DNA of 64,000 nucleotides from Bacteroidota bacterium (lineage in GTDB: Bacteria > Bacteroidota > Ignavibacteria > Ignavibacteriales > Ignavibacteriaceae), in contig JAJYDC010000001.1 in the NCBI GenBank assembly GCA_021777835.1, positions 248,001 through 312,000 on the forward strand, given 5' to 3'. How positions within the stretch are numbered: position 1 is the stretch's first letter; the number at the start of each line of letters is the position of its first letter. This document shows, in pieces, positions 1-10,941 of the stretch. The notes beneath the pieces are model-generated. The model was given only the letters and a program-made list of their open reading frames with translations. It did not search any database and was not told the DNA's origin. The translations under genes were made by a program, and so were the position numbers.

Positions 1-48
1 CCATTGAAACAGTTAGAGTAATAATAAAATAAAAATGGGGATAATATT

Positions 49-720
49 ATGAGCGATATAAAGGTCTTAATTGCCGATGATCATGCTTTACTTCGCGCAG
101 GTATTCGAGAACTCCTTCAAAATATGAATGGAATTGAAGTTGTCGGCGAAGCTGCGAATGGAAGAGAAGCGTTAGAAAAAATTAATGAGTGCTCTCCAGA
201 CATTGTGTTACTTGATATAGCTATGTCTGAATTAAACGGTCTCGAGGTTGCAGAAAGAGTTCACAAAGATTTTCCTTTAGTGTCTGTTATAATTCTTTCA
301 ATGTACGCTAACGAAGAATATGTCTTGCAGGCTTTGAAAGTAGGTGCCTATGGCTATCTATTGAAGGACTCAGCACCAAATGAATTGGAGATTGCAATAA
401 AAGCAGTTGTAAAAGGCGATACCTATCTGAGCCCTTTAGTTTCAAAAACTTTAGTGACTGACTATCTCAAAAGGATAAATGAAAAACCTCTTGAAGAAAA
501 GAATGAGAGTAATGTCTTTATCAAACTAACATCGCGTCAAAGAGAGATTCTGCAACTTATAGCTGAAGGAAACTCTACAAAGACTATTGCTATAAAATTG
601 CACTTAAGCGCTAAAACCGTAGAATCACATAGGATGAAAATAATGGAACGCCTCGCAATTCATGATATTCCAGGATTGGTTAGATATGCAATTAGAACTG
701 GTATCATTTCCTCTCTATAA
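49..720 (+). CDS. NarL/LuxR-family DNA-binding response regulator
   Basis: N-terminal receiver (ADDHALLRAGIRELL, DIVLLDIAMSELNGLE) and C-terminal LuxR HTH (LTSRQREILQLIAEGNSTKTIAIKLHLSAKTVESHRMKIMERL). Confidence 0.95.
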   Translation: MSDIKVLIADDHALLRAGIRELLQNMNGIEVVGEAANGREALEKINECSPDIVLLDIAMSELNGLEVAERVHKDFPLVSVIILSMYANEEYVLQALKVGAYGYLLKDSAPNELEIAIKAVVKGDTYLSPLVSKTLVTDYLKRINEKPLEEKNESNVFIKLTSRQREILQLIAEGNSTKTIAIKLHLSAKTVESHRMKIMERLAIHDIPGLVRYAIRTGIISSL

Positions 721-929
721 ATTATTATATGGGAATAGCCTATGAATAACTAAAATCCGACATCTGGTATATCTCAACCTCAGCTATTTATGAATACTTA
801 CTAAGTAGTTTACTTAGAAGTAATCAGTAATTTCCTGATTGATATGAAATATTTCCTAATATAGATTTGGCCTCATTAAAATCAATTGTTCAGTCCTTGT
901 TTCATGTCTTAAATATAACTGAGGTAAAT

Positions 930-1310
930 GTGAATTCGTTAAGAATTATGCTAGTAGATGATAATAATAATTTTAGAAATTCGGCTATTCGCTATATAAA
1001 TGCTAACTTAAGATTTGAAAGGTTAACTTGGGTATCTTCTGGTGAAGAGGCTATAAAGGCTGTAAATGAAAAAGCAATTGACCTTATTATTATGGACATC
1101 TCAATGCCTGGAATAAATGGTATTGAAGCCGCACGAATTATTAAAGGTTCAAATAAAGACATTAAAATAATTCTTTTAGCTTTATCTGATAGTATCGAAT
1201 ATCGGAACGAGATGCTTTCTTCAGGTGCTAATGAATTTATTCACAAAATTGAATTCACTGATAAGTTAATTCCTGTAATTAATAAGATGTTTTCTGGAAA
1301 TGCTGCGTAG
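930..1310 (+). CDS. Single-domain response regulator (receiver only)
   Basis: ORF track starts at TTG 867; GTG at 930 preceded by GAGG fits better and begins directly before the receiver fold (LRIMLVDDNNNFRNS, DLIIMDISMPGINGIEAA, IHKI). Confidence 0.8.
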   Translation: MNSLRIMLVDDNNNFRNSAIRYINANLRFERLTWVSSGEEAIKAVNEKAIDLIIMDISMPGINGIEAARIIKGSNKDIKIILLALSDSIEYRNEMLSSGANEFIHKIEFTDKLIPVINKMFSGNAA

Positions 1311-1864
1311 TAATCAATTCCATTAAGCTAAAGGACGCCCGATTCGAAATTCTATATTATGTTATCATATAAATTCACGTAACAGAGAAGTTAGTATCAT
1401 AAATCATAACTTGATGTCACACTAAGTTTTACCTCACTTCAAGATAATTCCATCAGCAATAAATTAACCACCAACCATTTAAGTTAAATGTTTAGTAGTA
1501 GTAGTACTAGTTCTACTAAAAAAAATAACAAATATGTGCCCAAAATAACCGCGTTATAAAATTCAACCTAAGCATACTTTTCGTTTGACTAATTCTCTCC
1601 GATTATCTAATATTATGAAAATAATTATTAGCATTATTATGATGTTAAGACCAGATGATAGGTGAGCCCAGCTTGTCGCTTTTACACCCGGATCTAATTG
1701 AGGAATTGACCATATAACCAATAAGTTTAACTCAAACTTGGGCAGTTTCTTTGCCTCAAAAATGCAATTTGAAGGATACTTAATTGCTAATCTAAGTGCC
1801 CTTGGGGAAATTTAAGTCTTAATTTTTGAATCTATTTGAATGATACATCATTAGAAAGGGAAAT

Positions 1865-3280
1865 ATGAAAACGATAAAATATTTATTAGTTCTGATTTAT
1901 GCTCTTATCTTTCTAACCGGAAGTTCTTATGCGCAATTTGATTCAACTAAGTTGAATCTTGAAGGTAACTGGCTCGGCACGTTAGAATTTTCAGGTGTTC
2001 AATTGCGCATAGTTTTTAATATAAAAAAATCCTCAACTGGATACTCTGCTACTTTAGACAGCCCGGATCAAGGTGCTAAAGATATCCCTACTGAAAATGT
2101 AACATTGAATGGAAATAATCTGAAAATTGATGCACCTTCAATTCATGGCTCTTATTCTGGAGTATATATTCCGGATAGCTCATATTTCTCGGGGACTTGG
2201 ATTCAAGGGGGACAAAGTTTACCTCTATCTATAAAAAGAACTACTAAAACTATTGAACTTAATAGACCTCAAGAACCAGTAAAACCTTATCCATATAACG
2301 AAGAAGAAGTTACTTATGAAAATAAAGAATCCGGCATAACTCTTTCAGGTACTTTTGCTTACCCGAGGGTTGGGAATAGCTTTACTGCAGTTCTACTTAT
2401 CCCTGGTTCAGGTGCTCACAATCGTGATGAAGAAGTGTTTGAACACAAACCATTTCTAGTCCTTTCAGATTACCTTACTCGACATGGTATTGCAGTTCTC
2501 AGATATGATGATCGAGGAGTAGGGAAGTCGACCGGAGATTTTTCATCAGCAAATACAATGGATCTTGCATCAGATGCACTTGCTGGGGTTAAATATTTGT
2601 CGACAAGGAAAGATGTAAAGAAAATCGGGCTGATAGGACATAGCGAAGGCGGTATAATTGCTCCCATAGTTGCTAATGAATCTAAAAATGTTTCATTTAT
2701 TGTATTGATGGCTGCACCTGGAATTCCAAGCGATAAGTTGCTATTACAGCAAGCTTACCTGATTGGAAAAGGCTCAGGTGAGGATGAAGATATGCTTGGT
2801 AAAACAAATCAGTTGAACCAGAAAATATTTAATATTATTAAAACAGAAAGTGATAGTCTTAAAGATTGGGATAATATAAAAGTAGTAGCAGATGACTTTT
2901 ATAATAAACTAAGCGAACAAAAAAGAAAAGAAATTGGCGATGCTAAAATCTTTGAAAATCAGCTTAAACCCGTAATGACTAAGTGGTTTAGATATTTTAT
3001 AAAATACAATCCATCTTATGAATTAGAAAAACTTAAATGCCCGGTATTAGCCATAAACGGTTCCAAAGACGTGCAGGTCCCGGCTAATGAAAATCTTGCC
3101 GCTATTAAAAATGCTTTGACTAAAGGTGGTAATAAAAGTTTTAAAATAATTGAAATTGACGGATTAAATCATTTATTTCAGACAGCAGCTACTGGATTAC
3201 CTTCTGAATATGCTAAAATATCTGAAACTATTTCACCTAAGGCGCTTGATATTATTTCCAACTGGGTTTCAAAGAAGTAA
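1865..3280 (+). CDS. Secreted alpha/beta hydrolase
   Basis: Signal peptide, GHSEGG nucleophile elbow, VLLIPGSGAHNRDE, C-terminal GLNHLFQ. Confidence 0.88.
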   Translation: MKTIKYLLVLIYALIFLTGSSYAQFDSTKLNLEGNWLGTLEFSGVQLRIVFNIKKSSTGYSATLDSPDQGAKDIPTENVTLNGNNLKIDAPSIHGSYSGVYIPDSSYFSGTWIQGGQSLPLSIKRTTKTIELNRPQEPVKPYPYNEEEVTYENKESGITLSGTFAYPRVGNSFTAVLLIPGSGAHNRDEEVFEHKPFLVLSDYLTRHGIAVLRYDDRGVGKSTGDFSSANTMDLASDALAGVKYLSTRKDVKKIGLIGHSEGGIIAPIVANESKNVSFIVLMAAPGIPSDKLLLQQAYLIGKGSGEDEDMLGKTNQLNQKIFNIIKTESDSLKDWDNIKVVADDFYNKLSEQKRKEIGDAKIFENQLKPVMTKWFRYFIKYNPSYELEKLKCPVLAINGSKDVQVPANENLAAIKNALTKGGNKSFKIIEIDGLNHLFQTAATGLPSEYAKISETISPKALDIISNWVSKK

Positions 3281-3361
3281 TAAATATTACAATTTCTAAT
3301 GATTTAGTTTATTACTTTGCAAGTAAGAATTTTATGTATGGTTTCGGAGTGTGTCTGGTTA

Positions 3362-4108
3362 ATGGCATTTAAAAGATCACTTAGGTTTTTCTTATTTATT
3401 AATATCTTATTCATCGCAAAAGTATTTGCGGGACCCCCTTTTAGAACGGATGATCCTATACCGGTATCCTTCATGCATGGAGAACTATACTTATTTTCAA
3501 CCGGCGTTTTTGATGGAAGCGGGAAAAGTGGTATTGGTCCTGCCTTAGAATTTAATTATGGTATTTTTCAGAATACTCAATTTCATATCGTCGTCCCTTT
3601 TGCTTACTCCATTCCTAAAAATGCACCCTCCCACACTGGATACGGTGATACTGAAATAGGAGTTAAATACCGTATTGTTGATCAGTCTGATGTTATGCCT
3701 GATATTGCTACTTTCCCCCTTGTTGAAATCCCCACCGGAAATGCTTCCGAAAATTTAGGTAATGGCAAACCTCAAATTTACTTGCCGATATGGCTACAAA
3801 AAGACATATGTAAGTGGACAATCTACGGCGGCGGTGGATACTGGATAAATCCTGGTATTGGAAATAAGAATTGGGAGTTTGAGGGAGTTCTAGTTCAATA
3901 TAACTTCACAGATGATTTCTTTGTTGGTGCTGAATTGTTTCACCAGACTTCATCATCAATTTATTCTAATGACAACACTGGATTGCACTTGGGATGCGGA
4001 ATTCCATTGGTAAATAATTATCAAATACTGCTTTCATCAGATGTGGGTAATGGATTTACTTCCTACAAACATTTCTCATACTATCTTGGCTTGTACCATA
4101 CTTTCTAA
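3362..4108 (+). CDS. Outer-membrane/transporter-like protein with signal peptide (GPPFRTDDP family)
   Basis: ORF track starts at 3317, but ATG 3362 gives a clean signal peptide; conserved-looking GPPFRTDDP after cleavage; terminal aromatic residue as in beta-barrels. Confidence 0.6.
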   Translation: MAFKRSLRFFLFINILFIAKVFAGPPFRTDDPIPVSFMHGELYLFSTGVFDGSGKSGIGPALEFNYGIFQNTQFHIVVPFAYSIPKNAPSHTGYGDTEIGVKYRIVDQSDVMPDIATFPLVEIPTGNASENLGNGKPQIYLPIWLQKDICKWTIYGGGGYWINPGIGNKNWEFEGVLVQYNFTDDFFVGAELFHQTSSSIYSNDNTGLHLGCGIPLVNNYQILLSSDVGNGFTSYKHFSYYLGLYHTF

Positions 4109-4115
4109 AGGGCTC

Positions 4116-4580
4116 TTACTCGTCCATCTTTATTATTGATAATTTACTGTTCAAATCTTTTAACTGTATCGACTTTGGATCAACTGCTGCTAATGTCTTA
4201 ATAACAGCTTTTAATTCGTCCATGTTTTTTTCTGCTTTATTTATAATTTCTTCATGTATCTCGATTTCACGCATATCTAAAATCAATAATTGCATTGAGG
4301 AGGCAGAATTTTGAAGTATATCCTGAATCGTTCGTATAGTTGCGTTAAATATTTCTATCCTTTCATTTGCAATTTTATTTCTCATATTCCTATTATAAAA
4401 CCATAATCCCAAGAGAAATGCCATAAATAAAGGGACGGCCCAAAAAAGTCTTTTCCCCTGCATGTATTTTAAAAAATCTATAATTGGGAATATACCAAGT
4501 GCTAAATTTAAGAATAACGTTATTGCTACAAAAAGCAAAACTATAAGAATATACGGTGTATTATTTTTCAATATTTTCAT
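4116..4580 (-). CDS. Hypothetical membrane protein (two TM segments plus helical tail)
   Basis: Intact 154-aa ORF with two hydrophobic N-terminal segments; convergent with upstream gene. Confidence 0.6.
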   Translation of the reverse strand: MKILKNNTPYILIVLLFVAITLFLNLALGIFPIIDFLKYMQGKRLFWAVPLFMAFLLGLWFYNRNMRNKIANERIEIFNATIRTIQDILQNSASSMQLLILDMREIEIHEEIINKAEKNMDELKAVIKTLAAVDPKSIQLKDLNSKLSIIKMDE

Positions 4581-5266
4581 TTAATCCCTTAATCCATTTT
4601 TCATGTTTTTTGACAACTGGTACTTACCTGATACATATAACATGTTGAGCAATTTTTATTAGTGATTCTAATTTAAACATATCCTTTAGTATAAAATTAT
4701 TTACATAACGGGGGATAGAAGGTAATACAATAAATTTACAATATTTAATTATGAATGGTCTTTATGTACCTTTGTTTGAATATTTTAGCACATGTTAAAA
4801 ATAAATAAATATTCTATTCCAACACAATTATTCAATGTGATGCATGTCTCTAATATTTTTCCCCTTTAATTCGACAATTAACTTTTCTCTTATTCATATA
4901 GCTTATTGCCTCTTCTATTATTATTGATGTTGCACTTTCTAATTCAAATCCGTTAGGGAGCTCACTTAAATCAAATAAAGTTAAAACCTAAATCAAATAT
5001 TGATTTGAATAAGTTCTAAATACGTCCCGCCTATCCTATACTACCTTTGTCCATAAAGTGTCCAATGTCTCCGCACGATAGTTGTTCTATTTCAATCTCT
5101 ATTCATCTCCACCTCATATAAATAATATCCATTGCTATTCCAGCTCTTAAAAAGCTAATAATTTCATCATATTAAATATCAAAATTAAAATTCATGCTAA
5201 AGCTGATTCATTATTTTTATATGAAGTAATTCTGATTTAATTTTACAATTATAAACCAAGATAAAA

Positions 5267-6898
5267 ATGATACCGCTTTATTCCACATCGCAAATAAGAG
5301 AGTCTGATAGCTTTGCTATAAATGAACTTGGCATTCCGGGCATTTTATTAATGGAGAATGCCGCGCTTCAAATATTTAGTATATCCACAGAAAAGTTTCA
5401 AGAATTGAATCTAAGCTTATCATCATTAGGTTTTGTATGTGGTAAAGGAAACAATGGAGGGGATGGTTTTGCTGTCGCAAGGCACTTTGCGGACTACGGA
5501 TTCTATGTAACTGTCCTTTACCTAAGCAGCGATGAAGAACTAATAGGCGATAGTTTAACCAATTTTAATATATTGAAACAACTTGCCGCATCTAACTCCA
5601 AAATTATCCTGAAGAAATATGATTCGACTTCAAGCCTATCTTTACTTTCAAAGTGTAACGTTATATTTGATGCAATGCTCGGAAGCGGGACATCCGGCGA
5701 ATTACGAGAGCCAATTAATTCAATAGTATCTTATTTAAACGATCTCAAAAGTTTTAAGGTTGCAATTGATATCCCTACAGGATTAAATGCAGATACCGGA
5801 TACGGCAAAATAGTATTTAATTCTAACCTTACAATTACACTCGGCGAATTTAAGAAGGGTCTTTTCTTTAATAAAGGCAAGATATATAGCGGCGAAGTAG
5901 TTAAAGGCAATATCGGAATAAGTTTTGAACATTTTGAAAAACACCTAGTCAATGAATATCTAATTGAACCTGAAGATGCATTAGAATCCTTGCCTTCAAA
6001 ATCAATGAATATTAATAAATATTTATCCGGTAAAGTTTTAACTATTGCTGGTTCATCTATTCTACCTGGTGCTGCCGTGCTTACATCAATCTCCCAACTA
6101 AGATCAGGCGCTGGAGCTTCTGTACTTTGCTTCCCTAATTCAGCTAAGAAATTAGTTTACAAAAAATTATTAGAGGTTATTGTCCAGCAATACGAAGATG
6201 ACGGTAAGGGATACCTAAGTGCCAACAATATTCCTGAATTTAGTAAGAGAATCGAATGGGCAGATACTATCGCTTTAGGACCCGGTCTAGGGAGAAATGA
6301 AGAGACACAGGAAGCAGTATTCCAAATAATTAGTAAGTACAAAGATAAAATAATGGTAATTGATGCTGATGCTATCTTTGCACTAAATCAAAATAGATAT
6401 AAGAAATTAAATCTAAACGCCCGGCAGGGAAGTCTTCATAATAAGATACTTACTCCGCACCATGGTGAGTTCGCAAATTTACTAGGTATATCTACCGATG
6501 AACTTGATATAGATATCTTAAGATACGGGAAAGAATTTGTTGCAGAAACTGGATGCTACCTTGTTTTGAAGGGTGCTCCGACTATTATCTTTACACCTTC
6601 CGGTGAAGCATTGATCAATACTACAGGTAATCCGGGGATGGCTAAGTTCGGAAGTGGAGATGTCTTAACTGGTATGCTTGCAGGATTATTAGCCCAATGG
6701 GTATCAAGTAAAAAAGCCCATAAAGATAAACATGCTGAACAAGAATTTATTGAAAAGGCATTAGTCTGTGGAGTGTACCTGCACAGTCTTTCTGCTGACT
6801 TATTATTAAAAGACTTTACAGAGTTCAGTTTTACTGCGAGTGATATAATTAAAAATATTCCCAACTCCATTAAATTTTTAAGGAAATCAGTTGTTTGA
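5267..6898 (+). CDS. nnr: Bifunctional NAD(P)H-hydrate epimerase / ADP-dependent NAD(P)H-hydrate dehydratase
   Basis: YjeF_N (CGKGNNGGDGFAVARH) fused to ribokinase-like carbohydrate kinase domain (LTPHHGEFANLL, GNPGMAKFGSGDVLTGMLAGLLAQ). Confidence 0.95.
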   Translation: MIPLYSTSQIRESDSFAINELGIPGILLMENAALQIFSISTEKFQELNLSLSSLGFVCGKGNNGGDGFAVARHFADYGFYVTVLYLSSDEELIGDSLTNFNILKQLAASNSKIILKKYDSTSSLSLLSKCNVIFDAMLGSGTSGELREPINSIVSYLNDLKSFKVAIDIPTGLNADTGYGKIVFNSNLTITLGEFKKGLFFNKGKIYSGEVVKGNIGISFEHFEKHLVNEYLIEPEDALESLPSKSMNINKYLSGKVLTIAGSSILPGAAVLTSISQLRSGAGASVLCFPNSAKKLVYKKLLEVIVQQYEDDGKGYLSANNIPEFSKRIEWADTIALGPGLGRNEETQEAVFQIISKYKDKIMVIDADAIFALNQNRYKKLNLNARQGSLHNKILTPHHGEFANLLGISTDELDIDILRYGKEFVAETGCYLVLKGAPTIIFTPSGEALINTTGNPGMAKFGSGDVLTGMLAGLLAQWVSSKKAHKDKHAEQEFIEKALVCGVYLHSLSADLLLKDFTEFSFTASDIIKNIPNSIKFLRKSVV

Positions 6899-6941
6899 AT
6901 ATCCGCAAATGAACTTACAGAATAAAATCTAAACAGACAGA

Positions 6942-7976
6942 ATGCGCGCAAAAAAGAAAATAATATCAAGTAAAAGTTTTACCATTTCCTTCGCTATTAT
7001 CTTAACTCTAGCTGATTTACTCTTTCTTATTTTTATAAAATATCATGACCAGGACTTACCGTTAAGTGATTTTAGACTTATGTATATTGGTAACCTACTT
7101 GATTTCATTTTCTCTGCAATATTGATTCTAGCTCTACTAATATATTCTTTCCAAAAGGGAAAAAATTACAAGCCGGGAGTAATATTAACTTATACAATAC
7201 TAACATCAATTATTCTAATATTAGCAGTACTTAGCACAAGGATTGACCTGCATCTTCCAAACATATACATATTAGATCATCCTTTGAGGAAAGTAGTAAC
7301 TGGAATTTTATTCTCAATATACCAATTCCTTGTATTCCTCCAGATAATGCTAATCTGGCAGCTTATATTCGGAGCTAAAGAACTAATATTTCTTAGGGCT
7401 TTTATCAATTCTTTTGCTCTGACATTTATCTTATTATCAATCTCATTCTTCTATATCCATTTTAATCTAGGCCTTAAAGAGAAATTTCCATTTAAGAAAA
7501 ATCAAACTAACGTTGCCGTTGTACTTGGAGCAGCAGTTTGGTCACACAACTCTGTAAGCCCAAGCCTAGCATCAAGAGTAGACAAAGCAGTAGAGTTATA
7601 TAAGAAAGGGATAGTAAACAAGATTCAATTTACAGGAGGAAATGCTCCTGGGGAATTAAGCGAAGCAGAGGTTGCTCGTGATTATGTAAAGCCTCAAGGT
7701 ATAAACCCAAATAACTTGTGGCTAGAAAAGGAAACAAACTCTACATTAGAACAAGTAAAATTTATAAAAGATAGTTTGTTAGCCAAGAAAAAAGTTAACC
7801 ACATAGTAATAGTGTCTGATGGTTATCATTTAACTCGTGTAAAAGAAATATGCAAATTTTTTCACATTAAAACTTATGTCTCTGCCTCTGGATTGGACTT
7901 AAGTGTTGAGCATAAGCTTTATTATAGGTTAAGAGAAAGTGTTGCACTTACAGTATTCTGGCTATTCGCATTATAA
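6942..7976 (+). CDS. YdcF/ElyC/SanA-type DUF218 membrane protein
   Basis: N-terminal TM segments then DUF218 (VAVVLGAAVWSHNSVSPSLASRVDKAVELYKKG, IQFTGG, HIVIVSDGYHLTR). Confidence 0.85.
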   Translation: MRAKKKIISSKSFTISFAIILTLADLLFLIFIKYHDQDLPLSDFRLMYIGNLLDFIFSAILILALLIYSFQKGKNYKPGVILTYTILTSIILILAVLSTRIDLHLPNIYILDHPLRKVVTGILFSIYQFLVFLQIMLIWQLIFGAKELIFLRAFINSFALTFILLSISFFYIHFNLGLKEKFPFKKNQTNVAVVLGAAVWSHNSVSPSLASRVDKAVELYKKGIVNKIQFTGGNAPGELSEAEVARDYVKPQGINPNNLWLEKETNSTLEQVKFIKDSLLAKKKVNHIVIVSDGYHLTRVKEICKFFHIKTYVSASGLDLSVEHKLYYRLRESVALTVFWLFAL

Positions 7977-8075
7977 TAAATTAGTAAATACGATTTTAAT
8001 AGTGCAGATTTAATTATAAATTTGCATAGCGGATTTCAATTAACTGGATTTCATTAAAAATATTAAGTCTAAGAT

Positions 8076-8564
8076 ATGTCTCAAAGTTTCAAAAGACGGT
8101 TAGTAAGGGAAAGAGTACTACAAATATTATATGCCTACTCAATGAACAAGGAATCGCTTGAAAGCTTAGTAAACGGTGTCCTTTCTGATGTCTTAGACAA
8201 GTCTGATAGAGAGTTCGCTAATAATTTAGTTAATCGTGTACTCATCCATAAAGATGAACTCGAGAAAATGATAAAGCTTAGAGTTGACAACTGGGAACTA
8301 AACAGAATTGCTCTAATAGATAAAATCCTTCTGCAAATGGGTATCTGTGAACTGCTGTATTTCCCTGATATCCCACCTAAAGTATCAATTAATGAAGAAA
8401 TTGAAATCGCGAAACTTTATAGCACGGCTGGAAGCGGAAAGTTTATAAATGGGATTTTAGACGCAGTCCTATCTGAATTAAAAGAATCAGGAAAGTTAGA
8501 CAAATCAGGCAGGGGATTACTTGAAGAGACAGTAGTAAAATCCACTCCAAAAAATGATAAATGA
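8076..8564 (+). CDS. nusB: Transcription antitermination factor NusB
   Basis: RRLVRERVLQILYAY, NRIALIDKILLQMGICELLYFPDIPPKVSINEEIEIAKLY, KFINGILDAVL. Confidence 0.95.
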   Translation: MSQSFKRRLVRERVLQILYAYSMNKESLESLVNGVLSDVLDKSDREFANNLVNRVLIHKDELEKMIKLRVDNWELNRIALIDKILLQMGICELLYFPDIPPKVSINEEIEIAKLYSTAGSGKFINGILDAVLSELKESGKLDKSGRGLLEETVVKSTPKNDK

Positions 8565-9814
8565 AGAATAAGGTAAGAATATTTTTCTGGACTTTGTTCG
8601 ATTTTGCACGAACAGCCTTTTCAGTAATAATCATTACAGTTATTTATTCTAAATACTTCTCTAATTATGTTACAGGCGGTAAGGTATGGCTATGGGGCTT
8701 ATCAGTCAGTGTTTCTATGATAATCACGGCATTACTTAGTCCTCCCTTAGGTGCTATAGCAGATGTCTCTCGTAATAGAAAAAGGTTTCTATTAATATTC
8801 ACTTCAGTTACAATATTATGCACTGCCTTAATGTTTAATGTTCAAAAGGGTGATATCATTCTAGGCATGGTGCTTTTTATCATAGCCAATGTTGGCTATG
8901 AGGGGGGAGTGGTATTCTATGACGCATTTCTCCCCAACATCACTGAAAAGAAAAACTTGGGTAGGGTATCAGGATATGGTTTTGCAATGGGCTATTTAGG
9001 AGCTCTTGCAGTACTATTAATAATAAAACTTTTATTGCCTCCTCAAAATTCAGCCGATTATTATTTTTATATTCGTCTGTCATTTGTAGTAGCTGCTATT
9101 TTCTTTCTAGTATTTTCAATACCTCTCTTTCTGTTTGTCAGTGAACCTGATGTTAAAAGCAAATTAAGAAAGGGACTAATCAAAAACGGTATACAAAAAA
9201 GTGTTGACACTTTTAAAGCTATATTCTTCCACCAAAAATATCCATCGGTATCCAGATTTCTGTTAGCATTTTTTCTATATAATGATGCAATTATAACGAT
9301 AATAGCTTTTGCCTCAATCTTTGCTTCAGGACTTTTGAAAATGACTGATGCACAGATAATATATTTCTTCATTATAGTCCAAAGTACATCAATATTTGGA
9401 GCATTTATCTTTGGAATAATTTCTGACCATATTGGACCTAAAACAACTATCTCAATTACATTAGTCATTTGGCTTATTGTAATTGCTGGTGCATACATAG
9501 ACAAATCAATTGTAGGTTTTTATATAGTCGGTTTGCTAGCGGGTCTATCTATTGGTTCTTCTCAATCATGTAGCAGAAGCCTAATGGCATTGCTAACTCC
9601 AAAGGAAAGAGAAGCAGAGTTCTTTGGTTTCTATGATGGGTTATTCGGAAAGTCATCCGCAGTTATTGGACCTCTTGTTTATGGCATTGTGGCTAACATA
9701 TCAAATCAGAGATTTGCAGTTCTTGCAATCGGATTATTCTTCCTTGCGGGGTTGATAATTCTTCAAAAAGTTGAGGTTCCTAAGATAACAAGCAGTAATG
9801 GAATTACAGCCTAG
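8561..9814 (+). CDS. MFS transporter, UMF1-like family
   Basis: 12-TM-like hydrophobic profile, FDFARTAFSVIIITVIYSKYF, FYDAFLPNIT, SCSRSLMALLTPKEREAEFFGFYDG. Confidence 0.88.
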   Translation: MKNKVRIFFWTLFDFARTAFSVIIITVIYSKYFSNYVTGGKVWLWGLSVSVSMIITALLSPPLGAIADVSRNRKRFLLIFTSVTILCTALMFNVQKGDIILGMVLFIIANVGYEGGVVFYDAFLPNITEKKNLGRVSGYGFAMGYLGALAVLLIIKLLLPPQNSADYYFYIRLSFVVAAIFFLVFSIPLFLFVSEPDVKSKLRKGLIKNGIQKSVDTFKAIFFHQKYPSVSRFLLAFFLYNDAIITIIAFASIFASGLLKMTDAQIIYFFIIVQSTSIFGAFIFGIISDHIGPKTTISITLVIWLIVIAGAYIDKSIVGFYIVGLLAGLSIGSSQSCSRSLMALLTPKEREAEFFGFYDGLFGKSSAVIGPLVYGIVANISNQRFAVLAIGLFFLAGLIILQKVEVPKITSSNGITA

Positions 9815-9829
9815 TAATAAGTCTTTAAT

Positions 9830-10933
9830 TTATATTGCTTTCATTATAATCATGGTAAGATCATCGCTAGCTGGATGAATGTCTTGAAAAGATTTAACAC
9901 TATCTAAAATTTCTTGCTGAATTTCTTTTGCACTTCTTTGCGAATTTAGTTTAATGATACTCTTTAACCTTTCTATCCCGTATTCATTTAAGCTTCCGTT
10001 CATTGATTCTACCACACCATCGGTGAAAAAGACTAAAATATCTCCGCTTTCTGGTTTAAGTTCTAACTGTTCCAAAGAATTTGAAAATATATCGCTTTGA
10101 GTTAACCCAATCCCAATCCCACTTGGAATTATATCAATACAATCGTTCGATTTATTCTTGAAGTAAACCAAAGGCAAATGCCCGGCACGGCATAAATGGA
10201 TGGTACCGTTAGAATTTAGCGAGGCAAAGCTAATTGTAAAGAAAGACCCTTTATTTAATACGTTTTTAAGACTCTTATTTAAACTAGATAATATAGCTTT
10301 CGGAGAGCTGCATTCTCCAACAATATTTCGTAGTATTGCCTGAACCTGGACCATATAAATTGCCGCAGCCATCCCTTTGCCTGATATATCTCCGATAGCT
10401 ATAAATATCTTATCTGGTGCTGAGTCGTAGTTGATAAAATCATAATAATCTCCTCCCACTTCCTTAGCTGGTTCATAACAAGCACTAATATCGAAATAAT
10501 CATTTATAGGTGGATTTTGAGGCATCAAGCTATTCTGGATCTCGCGTGCGACTGCTAGTTCGCTTTTAGCTGTCAATTTATCTGCTAATTCAAATGCGAG
10601 CAAAAGATTCAGAATAAGGAAAGAATAAATTATTAAATTCCAATTATTATTAATAATTGCAAGTATAAAAAACACTAGTGCAATTGAATAAATAATCCTT
10701 CTTACTTGTGTCAGCTGATTTAAGAACTCAAGGAATAGGTTTTTGATGAATTGTATAATCCCCGAAATTGAATTCCTTGGCTTCTCCGACTGTTTCATCC
10801 GGCTTGCATAAAAATCATAAAGCTCAGGTATATCACGTTTTACTAACTTTTCAATTTCCTTAATACTCAAGTCGCTAGTATAGAACTGAAATAACCTTTG
10901 AATACGGTTAAAGTTTCTCAATGCTATTCTCAA
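9830..10933 (-). CDS. SpoIIE/RsbU-type PP2C serine phosphatase with membrane segments
   Basis: LAVAREIQNSLMPQNPP, EVGGDYYDFI, IGDISGKGMAAAIYM, FFTDGVVESMN, DDLTMIIMK. Confidence 0.92.
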   Translation of the reverse strand: MRIALRNFNRIQRLFQFYTSDLSIKEIEKLVKRDIPELYDFYASRMKQSEKPRNSISGIIQFIKNLFLEFLNQLTQVRRIIYSIALVFFILAIINNNWNLIIYSFLILNLLLAFELADKLTAKSELAVAREIQNSLMPQNPPINDYFDISACYEPAKEVGGDYYDFINYDSAPDKIFIAIGDISGKGMAAAIYMVQVQAILRNIVGECSSPKAILSSLNKSLKNVLNKGSFFTISFASLNSNGTIHLCRAGHLPLVYFKNKSNDCIDIIPSGIGIGLTQSDIFSNSLEQLELKPESGDILVFFTDGVVESMNGSLNEYGIERLKSIIKLNSQRSAKEIQQEILDSVKSFQDIHPASDDLTMIIMKAI

Positions 10934-10941
10934 ATAGTTAA

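Noticed and set aside
6556-6969. 137-aa minus-strand ORF overlapping nnr
   Set aside because: Antisense to a conserved coding region with no recognisable domain; rejected with the other antisense ORFs (e.g. 9067-9504, 19696-20094, 41510-41899, 43241-43699).
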